Under the pieces are notes generated by a model. The model did no database searches, was not told the DNA's origin, and worked only from the letters and a program-made list of their open reading frames with translations. Positions 1 through 5,892 of a stretch of 7,110 nt of DNA are shown here, one piece after another (position 1 is the stretch's first letter; the number at the start of each line of letters is the position of its first letter). Source of the DNA: Puniceicoccales bacterium (GTDB taxonomy: Bacteria > Verrucomicrobiota > Verrucomicrobiia > Opitutales > LL51); NCBI GenBank assembly GCA_031267435.1, contig JAIRZB010000028.1, positions 1 to 7,110 on the forward strand. The letters are read 5' to 3'. The translations under genes were made by a program, and so were the position numbers.

Positions 1-149
1 ATGCCTAAAATTTTTCCTCGAAAAGACGTAACGCTTACCTTTGACTCGATTATCTTTGCTCTAGAAATATCGCTTTTAGAGCGAGAACCTTTTCCCTTTT
101 CTAAAAAATTCGCCCATAATTTTCGACGATTACTTTGCGCTGCACACAT
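1..149 (-). CDS. Possible N-terminal part of an unrecognised protein, running off the left edge
   Basis: Reading leftward from an ATG at 149-147, the frame stays open to the window edge (49 codons). It starts MCAAQSNRRKLWANF and is rich in Lys, Arg and Ser. I recognise no family. There is no good ribosome binding site upstream. The frame is the same one used by the pilus gene ending at 528 and by the open stretch at 401-159, separated from the latter by a TGA at 161-159, so it could equally be the tail of a decayed gene. The opposite strand is also open over 1-177 in another register, so strand choice is uncertain. What is seen is only an open frame; that it is a gene is inference. Confidence 0.27.
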   Translation of the reverse strand, partial: MCAAQSNRRKLWANFLEKGKGSRSKSDISRAKIIESKVSVTSFRGKILG

Positions 150-158
150 AAAGATTAA

Positions 159-401
159 TCATAAACCTATTGCATAATAGTATAACCCAAAATAGGATAT
201 TATGCGGGCGCAATAATATTTTCCTATCCCCGAAATTGTCAAGCAAATATTACTTGGATCAAGATTTTCCCTCAAATGGAATAAAACACCAACAATCTTT
301 TTGAAAAATATTCGAAATGGAGACCTCGCTTTAAACGTGCTGCCTGTCCTCACCCTCTGCCATCTAGCATGGATATCGCCTATAATTTTGTCAAGTGATT
401 T
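159..401 (-). pseudogene. Protein-like open frame without a clear start; possible gene remnant
   Basis: On the minus strand the frame is open for 80 codons from just after a TAA (404-402) to a TGA (161-159). The product reads KSLDKIIGDIHARWQRVRTG near its start and contains FHLRENLDPS further on; the first two-thirds has the mixed charged and hydrophobic pattern of a real protein. It has no ATG. The only usable start is a GTG at 353-351, preceded directly by purine-rich AGAGG, which would give 64 residues. Upstream of the TAA the same frame is open back to the stop of the pilus gene at 528. I do not recognise the family. It may be a short GTG-started gene, a remnant with nonsense mutations, or a chance frame in AT-rich DNA. 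Confidence 0.28.
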
Positions 402-454
402 TTAAAACTCAAATATCACCGACGAATCAGCACGAGAGAATAAAAACTTCCGAT

Positions 455-490
455 GAAAAAATTCAAAACGGCGCCATATTAATCCGCCAT
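455..490 (-). terminator. Possible intrinsic terminator of the pilus gene
   Basis: On the minus strand, about 37 bases after the stop of the PilC-like gene, ATGGCG (490-485) can pair with CGCCGT (473-468), one pair being a G-T wobble, around an 11-base loop. The 3' arm is followed by a T-rich tract (TTTGAATTTTTT). Stem GC content and the T-run fit a weak Rho-independent terminator. If real, it argues against transcription of the open frames further left from the pilus promoter. Confidence 0.4.
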
Positions 491-527
491 TACTTACAAG
501 AATCCAGCCGTTGCAAAATTTCAAATG

Positions 528-1754
528 TCATATCTGCATGGAAGATGTCATCTTGAGTACACTCGTAATGACACTCAATGCCAAAACGGTTACCATCGCG
601 AATGCCGTCCCCATAGCTATGGCCGTCACTGCCGTTGTTAGCATATCCAAATGCTCCAATAACGCCGTATGATAAATTTTAAAAACTTCACGAAATGACG
701 ATGCCAAATCACCTGTATTTTCGCCAACCGATAGCAAATCCAATCCCAAATCTGGAAAAATTTCATTTTGCTCAAATGCCTGCGTCATCGATACACCATC
801 AAGAATCATTTTTTTCGATTCAATAAATCGCTTGCGAAAAAACAAATTATCCGAAGCATTTTCCGCCAGTGTCATGGTCTCCGTTGTATTGATTCCACTT
901 CCAAGTAATGTTGCCAATAAATTCGCCGTCTGACAGTAAAAATTTTCCTTAATAATGGTTCCAACAATAGGAACATGAAGCGACCATTTATGGATATTAA
1001 ACCTGCCATGCGGGGTGTTTTTGTAGGCAAAAAATCCTATAATGGCGAATAGCGTCCCACCTAAAATCACCCACCAATAGTGGAGCGCCAAGTCTGAAGC
1101 CACAACGAGACACTTTGCAATGGTTGGAAGCTCACCTCCCAATGAACTGAGCATTTTTTGTAATCTTGGCATGACAAAAAATAAAAAAATTAGTGATACG
1201 ACAAAACCGATAACACAAACGGTCGCCGGATAAGCCATTCCAGCAATAAACTTTTTCTTAATGGATTGCTTGGTTTCCAGAAAGTCGATCAAATTGCGAA
1301 TGACAGTCACTAAATTGCCTGTCTTTTCTCCGGCTTCGATCATACAAACCGTATTGCCTGTAAAAATATCAGGAAACCCATGCATTGCTGCTGCAATCGT
1401 TTTGCCTTCGCAAACATCCTTGTGAATTGTTTCGGCAAGTTGTTTCTCCTGAGGATTATTTAGTCGCATTCGCATCACCCTAATGGCATCGCCGACGGGT
1501 AACCCACCCGCGTGCAGCTGTAAAAATTTTTGCAAAAAATTGAGTGCAATTTTGCTGCCACTTGATCCAAATGAAATGGAAAATCCACTTTTTCCACCTT
1601 TTTTGGCCGGAGATGCCGCACCTTCGGTCAATGACGTTGCATTAATGCCGCCATTCTTGAGCAGCACAATGGCCGATTTGCGATCATTTGCATCGATTGT
1701 TCCTGACACATTTTTTCCTGTAGCGTCCTGACCCTTATATGTAAATCTCGCCAT
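528..1754 (-). CDS. pilC: Type IV pilus / type II secretion inner-membrane platform protein (PilC/GspF family)
   Basis: Family role: the polytopic inner-membrane platform that couples the cytoplasmic assembly ATPase to pilus or pseudopilus subunit insertion and removal. The 408-residue product has the usual family length (about 400) and architecture: an N-terminal segment starting MARFTYKGQDATGK, then two T2SSF repeats at about 70-196 and 275-396. Each repeat carries the family GE-x-TG-x-L signature: IEAGEKTGNL (139-148) and LSVGENTGDL (341-350). Predicted membrane helices lie near 175-197, 226-245 and 373-398. The ATG has only a weak upstream AGG (8 bases away). PilC versus GspF cannot be settled without neighbours; the general pilus form is favoured because no gsp genes are present. 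It is oddly alone: no pilB, pilT or pilin gene lies in the window, and the next gene upstream, sufC, points away. The frame appears intact. Confidence 0.93.
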   Translation of the reverse strand: MARFTYKGQDATGKNVSGTIDANDRKSAIVLLKNGGINATSLTEGAASPAKKGGKSGFSISFGSSGSKIALNFLQKFLQLHAGGLPVGDAIRVMRMRLNNPQEKQLAETIHKDVCEGKTIAAAMHGFPDIFTGNTVCMIEAGEKTGNLVTVIRNLIDFLETKQSIKKKFIAGMAYPATVCVIGFVVSLIFLFFVMPRLQKMLSSLGGELPTIAKCLVVASDLALHYWWVILGGTLFAIIGFFAYKNTPHGRFNIHKWSLHVPIVGTIIKENFYCQTANLLATLLGSGINTTETMTLAENASDNLFFRKRFIESKKMILDGVSMTQAFEQNEIFPDLGLDLLSVGENTGDLASSFREVFKIYHTALLEHLDMLTTAVTAIAMGTAFAMVTVLALSVITSVLKMTSSMQI

Positions 1755-2221
1755 AATTTATACCTATCGTATAAAAGTTTACCCCTTTGGCAATTGTAAT
1801 TCCATATTTCAAAAAAAATTAATAAAAAACATTTCCTCGTAATTCTTTCATCGATGATAGGCTCGATGGTGGCCAATCCTTGAAATACTCATCGGAGGTA
1901 AAAGAAACATCCAATGGTTCCTTGAAGAAACAATTTTCACCTTCCGTAATAGTGTTTTCTGAGTCTAGGAATATTCTATTAAAAATCTTGCAAGAAAAAC
2001 TTTAAAATCTCCAATTCAATGATTTTACTTCAGCAGAAACTTTTCGCGATTTATTTTTCTCTCCTTACTACCATAATCTTTGCAAAAACTAAAGACTTCT
2101 TAAAAAGATTTAACAATAATGAAAAACACTTCAAGACGACGATAAGGCTAGGGCGAGTATCGTATTTCTCTTGCTGCAATAAAAGATTGCCGGAACATAT
2201 TTTGCGGTTTTTCTAGCAAGG
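1755..2221. other. Divergent spacer between the pilus gene and sufC
   Basis: This 467-base spacer separates two genes transcribed away from each other, so it should hold the promoters of both. Apart from a weak candidate next to the pilus gene I see no convincing -35/-10 pair for sufC, and no recognisable IscR- or Fur-type operator. On the minus strand a 60-codon frame is open from 2001 to a TAA at 1821-1819. Its second half is protein-like (contains CFFKEPLDVSFTSDEY and SSMKELRGN), but it has no start codon and is preceded in frame by TAA (2004-2002), then another 21 open codons. It may be a gene remnant. A perfect 10-base palindrome, TCATCGATGA, sits at 1848-1857; at that length it can occur by chance. 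No tRNA or other RNA gene was seen. Confidence 0.5.
1766..1793 (-). promoter_or_regulatory. Candidate promoter for the pilus gene
   Basis: Minus strand: TTGCCA (1793-1788) and TACGAT (1771-1766) are separated by 16 bases and match a sigma-70 type -35/-10 pair at about four of six positions each. The predicted start of transcription falls very close to the ATG at 1754, leaving almost no leader, and the AGG (1765-1763) that could serve as ribosome binding site would then be at or before the transcript start. This is a pattern match in AT-rich DNA only. Confidence 0.2.
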
Positions 2222-2965
2222 ATGAGCGCCGTAGAGATCCGCAATTTAACCCTTAGCGTTGAAGGGAAGCTAATCTTAAATGATTTTTCCCTAGAAATTC
2301 CGACCAGCGAGATCCATGTTCTGATGGGAAAAAATGGTATGGGAAAAAGTTCGCTTGCCAAAGCCATTGCGGGCCACCCCGACTATCCCATTTTGAATGG
2401 CGAAATTATTTTCAACGGAGAAAATATTACTAAACTTCCTCCGGAAGAACGAGCCCAACGAGGTATTTTCTTAGCATTTCAATACCCTGTCGAAATTCCC
2501 GGTGTATCCATCGCAAATTTCATTCGTGCCGCCATGAATGCACAAAATAAAAAAATGGAAACGGTCGCGTTCTATAAATTACTCCATGAGAAAATGGATC
2601 ACCTCGGATTGAATCGGGAATTTGCATCGCGTGCGATCAATGTTGGATTTTCCGGTGGTGAAAAAAAACGCTGCGAAATACTCCAAATGCTAATGCTGCA
2701 ACCATCGTTTATCATACTCGACGAAATCGATAGTGGTCTCGATATCGACGCCCTGAAATTAGTCGCCGAGAATATTAATTCGTTGCGTTCCGAAGCTTTT
2801 TCCGGTTTAATTATTACGCACTATCAGCGACTCTTGAATCATATCGTTCCCGATCAAGTCCACGTTCTGGAGGATGGGAAAATCATCCATTCCGGAAAAC
2901 CGGAAATCGTTCGCAAGCTGGAGGAAAAAGGCTATGCTTTTCTCGATTTGGAGGAAAAGCCATGA
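2222..2965 (+). CDS. sufC: SufC, ATPase of the SUF iron-sulfur cluster assembly complex
   Basis: Cytoplasmic ABC-type ATPase that binds SufB (and SufD) and drives the conformational change needed to build Fe-S clusters on the scaffold. The 247-residue length is typical. Motifs in order: Walker A GKNGMGKS (36-43), Q-loop FQYP (86-89), the SufC-specific signature FSGGEKKR (143-150) followed by CEILQM, Walker B FIILDEID (163-170), D-loop SGLD (171-174) and switch His200. All are intact. The ATG is the only ordinary start: upstream in frame there is a TAA with no ATG, GTG or TTG before 2222. The AAGG directly abutting the ATG is too close to be a normal ribosome binding site. The stop codon overlaps the sufB start (ATGA), so the two are translationally coupled. 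No regulatory site was identified upstream. Confidence 0.97.
   Translation: MSAVEIRNLTLSVEGKLILNDFSLEIPTSEIHVLMGKNGMGKSSLAKAIAGHPDYPILNGEIIFNGENITKLPPEERAQRGIFLAFQYPVEIPGVSIANFIRAAMNAQNKKMETVAFYKLLHEKMDHLGLNREFASRAINVGFSGGEKKRCEILQMLMLQPSFIILDEIDSGLDIDALKLVAENINSLRSEAFSGLIITHYQRLLNHIVPDQVHVLEDGKIIHSGKPEIVRKLEEKGYAFLDLEEKP
2950..2954 (+). promoter_or_regulatory. Ribosome binding site of sufB
   Basis: GGAGG lies inside the last codons of sufC, seven bases before the ATG at 2962. It is the best Shine-Dalgarno sequence among the starts in the window and fixes the sufB start there rather than at the next in-frame ATG (codon 12). Confidence 0.8.
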
Positions 2966-4374
2966 CCCCATCGCCCATCGCTTTCCTTAGCAACATGGAA
3001 CATTCCGATTTCCACTTCGATATGCCCTACTCCTTCGATGCAGGAATCGGCCTGAATCACGATACGGTAAAGTATATTAGTGCTGCCAAAGACGAGGATC
3101 CGTGGCTGCGAACCTTTCGCCTGCAAGCCCTTGAAACTTTCCTAACAATGCCGATACCCAAAATTCTCAAAGCCCACATAGCCGACGATCTTAATTTTGA
3201 CAAAATTCGCTACTATCTCGCAAACAATCAAGCTCCTCAACGCTCCTGGGACGATGTTCCCGCTGAAATTAAAACGACATTTGACCGCCTCGGCATTCCT
3301 GACCGCGAACGTAAATTCCTTGCCGGCATTGAAGCTCAATTCGACAGTGAAGCCGCTTATAATCGCATCCAAGACACCCTTTCTAAGGAAGGTGTGATCT
3401 TTGTTGACTCAGCTATTGGCCTCAAAAAATACCCGGAAATTTTCAAAAAATATTTCGCTTCCGTCGTTCCAATCGGCGATAATAAGTTTAGCGCATTGAA
3501 CAGCGCCGTTTTTAGCGGCGGCAGTTTCATTTATGTCCCCAAAGGTGTCAAAATTAAGCAACCGTTGCAGGCATATTTTCGTATTAATACGCAGAATTTC
3601 GGTCAATTTGAGCGTACGCTCATCGTCGTCGATGAAGGTGCTGAAATGACCTATATGGAGGGTTGCACGGCTCCCCGCTTTGAAACAGCGACACTCCATT
3701 CCGCTGTCGTCGAGCTCATCGCCCTAAAAAATGCGAAAATTCAATATATCACGGTCCAAAACTGGTCCAATAATGTCTATAATCTCGTTACGAAGCGGAG
3801 TGTCGCTCACGAAAATGCCGAAATTCGCTGGATTGATTGCAATATTGGATCCAAACTTACCGTAAAATATCCCGCCATTCTACTGGCCGGCGAAAAAGCT
3901 CGTGGCGAAGTCCTCTCCATAGCCCTTGCATCGGATAATCAAACCCAAATCACGGGTGCTAAAATGATCCATCTCGCCCACAATACGACTTCTAATATTG
4001 TTTCAAAATCAATCTCAAAAGGTAATGGATTAGCGTCATACAGGGGAATCATAGACATAAAAAAAGATCTAAAAAATTGCAAAAACAATACGCAATGCGA
4101 TGCACTCCTGATCGACCATTGTAGCCGAAGCGATACCTACCCAAAAATCACGGTTTACGGAAATCAAAATAAGGTCCAACACGAAGCAAGTGTTTCAAAA
4201 ATCGATGAAGAGCGGCTCTATTATCTTCAGCAACGTGGCATTGCCCAAGGACAAGCGATAAGTTTATGCGTTAATGGTTTTGTCAACGAACTCATTCAGG
4301 AGTTCCCCATCGAATACAGTGTCGAACTGAAGCGTCTCATCGACCTTGAAATGAATCCCAAAAATCAAAAATAA
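2962..4374 (+). CDS. sufB: SufB, Fe-S cluster scaffold protein
   Basis: Core scaffold of the SUF system: accepts sulfur and iron and holds the nascent cluster in a complex with SufC and, usually, SufD. The 470 residues compare with about 470-495 in the family. The central and C-terminal part is the beta-helix core, with family stretches such as FSGGSFIYVPKGVK (184-197) and EGAEMTYMEGC (225-235). The conserved C-terminal Cys and Glu that, by comparison with E. coli SufB (Cys405, Glu434), take part in cluster assembly are visible as Cys387 in IDHCSRSD and Glu408 in QHEASVSKI. The C-terminal helical region carries VNGFVNELIQEFP (437-449). Start supported by a strong GGAGG. It overlaps sufC by four bases. 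No sufD, sufS or sufU/sufE follows; an unrelated gene starts 56 bases downstream. SufB is favoured over its paralogue SufD by these residues and the overall match. Confidence 0.97.
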   Translation: MTPSPIAFLSNMEHSDFHFDMPYSFDAGIGLNHDTVKYISAAKDEDPWLRTFRLQALETFLTMPIPKILKAHIADDLNFDKIRYYLANNQAPQRSWDDVPAEIKTTFDRLGIPDRERKFLAGIEAQFDSEAAYNRIQDTLSKEGVIFVDSAIGLKKYPEIFKKYFASVVPIGDNKFSALNSAVFSGGSFIYVPKGVKIKQPLQAYFRINTQNFGQFERTLIVVDEGAEMTYMEGCTAPRFETATLHSAVVELIALKNAKIQYITVQNWSNNVYNLVTKRSVAHENAEIRWIDCNIGSKLTVKYPAILLAGEKARGEVLSIALASDNQTQITGAKMIHLAHNTTSNIVSKSISKGNGLASYRGIIDIKKDLKNCKNNTQCDALLIDHCSRSDTYPKITVYGNQNKVQHEASVSKIDEERLYYLQQRGIAQGQAISLCVNGFVNELIQEFPIEYSVELKRLIDLEMNPKNQK

Positions 4375-4421
4375 TATAACATTTTTTATATTTTCTTGAA
4401 TTTCACAAAAAAGTATATATT
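4373..4421 (+). promoter_or_regulatory. sufB/orphan-gene junction: weak A/T hairpin and possible promoter
   Basis: The 56-base gap starts with a seven-pair, all-A/T inverted repeat (4373-4379 with 4386-4392, loop CATTTT) overlapping the sufB stop and followed by TTCTTG rather than a T-run: too weak to call a terminator. TTGAAT (4396-4401) and TATATT (4416-4421) resemble -35/-10 boxes but only 14 bases apart, shorter than the usual 16-18. Whether the downstream gene is cotranscribed with sufCB cannot be decided. Confidence 0.2.
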
Positions 4422-4430
4422 TTTCAGCAC

Positions 4431-5396
4431 ATGGGATACATGCGAAACAAATTGTTATTAGGTTTATGGGTGCTTTTAAATATAAGATTTCAAGGGAACC
4501 ATCTTCTGAGTACGGAGCTATTAACGGTCGCAAGTCCCTGTGATGATATTCCCGTTGCAACGATTTATTCTCCCGAAGCCCATAAAGATATTGGCCTCGA
4601 ACCCCATAAACAACATATCAAAAAAATACTAGAAAAACGTAAGAAATACGAAAATTCCGATTTGCTAATTGTACCAAACGCAACTTCGGGGATAGCGTAT
4701 ACTTTTATTGGAGGAATAATTCCTTCGGGAAACCCTCTATTGGACGAAATCGATGCTTTGAAAGTCTTCGGGGACGGCAATTCAAGGAACGATTTGGTTC
4801 AATTAATAGAGAATCCAAAGAACTTATCACGAAAAGAAGTGCAAAAAGACGCGGAAATTTTAAAAAGTTTCTTCCAAGAAATCATTAAATATATCACCTT
4901 TTTAGAACCAAGATTTGACGGAAATAACCAACAAAATATCAAAACATTGCGAGAACAATTACAAATACTTTGGGATGAATATTTCGACGGGTTACCGCGG
5001 GTTCATGCCCAGGAACTCCTATCCTTTTTAGAAAAACTCAATCATTTGCGACTCGATCTTCCGGAAAATCTTCCATTTAGTTCGCTTCAAGAATTTTTCC
5101 ACCCTGGAATACTCCTATATTATGTCATGGAAAATGGTATTATAATTAACGGATTTAATTTCGAAACTCTCATAAAGCAAAACCCGCTAAATATTAGTTT
5201 AGAGATGGACATGCCCCTTCCACTTGAAACACTGTTTGCACGGCTTTCAAGTACAACGAAACGGGAAGACAAGCAATTAATCGTTTCCTCCGCAAACCCA
5301 TCGCAATATCCCACACGACCGTCTAACTTTCAATTTCCGCAATATGTTGCTATACCAAATTTTACAAAAATTGCATTCCGAGAAACGAAACCTTAA
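4431..5396 (+). CDS. Unrecognised protein with a hydrophobic, signal-like N-terminus
   Basis: I do not recognise this 321-residue protein. The N-terminus (MGYMRNKLLLGLWVLLNI) has a short positive region and an 11-12 residue hydrophobic core, like a signal peptide or membrane anchor. No clear cleavage site follows, and the single Cys37 (ASPCDD) is not in a proper lipobox. Residues 50-75 are highly charged; 78-102 are hydrophobic and Gly-rich (contains YTFIGGIIPSGNP); 120-225 look mostly helical; the last 40 residues are Pro, Ser and aromatic rich. Two ATGs, codons 1 and 4, are possible starts and neither has a good ribosome binding site; codon 4 would give a more ordinary signal peptide. It lies 56 bases after sufB on the same strand, where sufD might be expected, but nothing in it resembles SufD. 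The length of the intact frame and its protein-like composition support a real gene; function is unknown. Confidence 0.75.
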   Translation: MGYMRNKLLLGLWVLLNIRFQGNHLLSTELLTVASPCDDIPVATIYSPEAHKDIGLEPHKQHIKKILEKRKKYENSDLLIVPNATSGIAYTFIGGIIPSGNPLLDEIDALKVFGDGNSRNDLVQLIENPKNLSRKEVQKDAEILKSFFQEIIKYITFLEPRFDGNNQQNIKTLREQLQILWDEYFDGLPRVHAQELLSFLEKLNHLRLDLPENLPFSSLQEFFHPGILLYYVMENGIIINGFNFETLIKQNPLNISLEMDMPLPLETLFARLSSTTKREDKQLIVSSANPSQYPTRPSNFQFPQYVAIPNFTKIAFRETKP

Positions 5397-5429
5397 TCGC
5401 AAACTTTTTCTAAAAAAATTAAAAAATAT

Positions 5430-5478
5430 GGAGTTCCATTGTATGGCTTCCTCCGGCAATTGCCAGACGAGGAACTCC
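5430..5478 (-). repeat. Inverted repeat, possible minus-strand terminator or dispersed palindromic element
   Basis: GGAGTTCC (5430-5437) and GGAACTCC (5471-5478) are perfect 8-base inverted arms. Inside is a second pair, TTCCTC (5448-5453) with GAGGAA (5468-5473), and a perfect 10-base palindrome GGCAATTGCC (5455-5464). The outer and inner stems share bases 5471-5473, so they exclude each other. On the minus strand the outer hairpin is followed by ATATTTTTTAATTTTTTT, which fits an intrinsic terminator; on the plus strand there is no T-run. The interior is clearly more GC-rich than its surroundings, which also fits a mobile or dispersed palindromic repeat. Confidence 0.6.
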
Positions 5479-5559
5479 CTAATAAATTTGACTAAGCCTC
5501 TAAAAACTCTCCAAAAGCGATATCCGTTTTTAACCGCAAGCGCTCACTCATGCCCCACG

Positions 5560-5832
5560 CTATTTAGCCTTGGCACCCTTTTTTATTTGTCAAACAATTT
5601 CCATTGAAATTACGAAAACAATTAACAAAATAGCATAAACTAAAAAATTAATGGCAAATCTGCCCTGTTAATTACCAGCTTCATTGCTATCAACTCGTTC
5701 TTGCAATTTTCCATCCGCCATTGTATTTATCCGTTGTTCTTCTTTTTGCACTCTTGGCACGAGAATTGCTACGTTGTATTTATAGACTGTTCCAGCACGC
5801 GGATATATGAAAAGTTCTCCCAGGGAAAATTT
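5560..5832 (-). pseudogene. Stop-broken frame resembling a small membrane protein
   Basis: In one minus-strand frame, between a TAA at 5835-5833 and a TAG at 5562-5560, 54 codons read like protein: parts are LFIYPRAGTVYKYNVAIL, VPRVQKEEQRINTMADG and QERVDSNEAGN. A TAA (5670-5668) is followed in the same frame by FAINFLVYAILLIVFVISM, a membrane-helix-like stretch. A TGA (5592-5590) is then followed by the basic tail QIKKGAKAK and a TAG. The order polar segment, membrane helix, lysine-rich tail in one frame suggests a decayed small membrane protein. There is no ATG at the beginning, and I do not recognise a family. It is on the same strand as, and just downstream of, the Rpn-like gene. The plus strand is also open here in the same codon register, so a chance pattern remains possible. 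Confidence 0.3.
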
Positions 5833-5892
5833 TTAAACATCCCAATGCTGAAACAAAACCTATCAGTGAAAGGAAATACTATAGTGAAAATA

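Larger units (their letters stand above)
5397..5892. other. Convergent spacer with a palindromic element and gene remnant
   Basis: This 496-base spacer lies between two convergent genes. It starts with an A-rich tract (5400-5429), then a strong 49-base inverted repeat (5430-5478), then a minus-strand, stop-interrupted frame (5832-5560). A sigma-70 -35 consensus, TTGACA, occurs on the minus strand at 5593-5588, but no -10 box lies at proper distance. No tRNA or CRISPR was seen. The plus-strand open frames here (5344-5607 and 5701-5946, the latter only with a TTG start) look like chance or antisense frames. Confidence 0.5.

Noticed and set aside
1..177. Plus-strand open frame starting at base 1 (58 codons)
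   Set aside because: T-rich, hydrophobic and Phe-rich product with no family resemblance; the minus-strand frame over the same bases looks more protein-like, though neither is secure.
2019..2216. 65-codon plus-strand frame just before sufC
   Set aside because: Low-complexity, Phe/Lys/Asn-rich product, no ribosome binding site, lies in the expected promoter region of sufC.
4373..4392. Hairpin after sufB as a terminator
   Set aside because: All seven pairs are A/T and no T-run follows; not strong enough to call.
5344..5607. 87-codon plus-strand frame overlapping the end of the orphan gene
   Set aside because: Starts inside the upstream gene in another frame and runs through the inverted repeat; composition does not look like a protein. 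A frameshifted extension of the orphan gene is possible but nothing supports it.
5878..5885. ACTATAGT palindrome after the Rpn-like gene
   Set aside because: Eight bases with no loop and no T-run; expected by chance.
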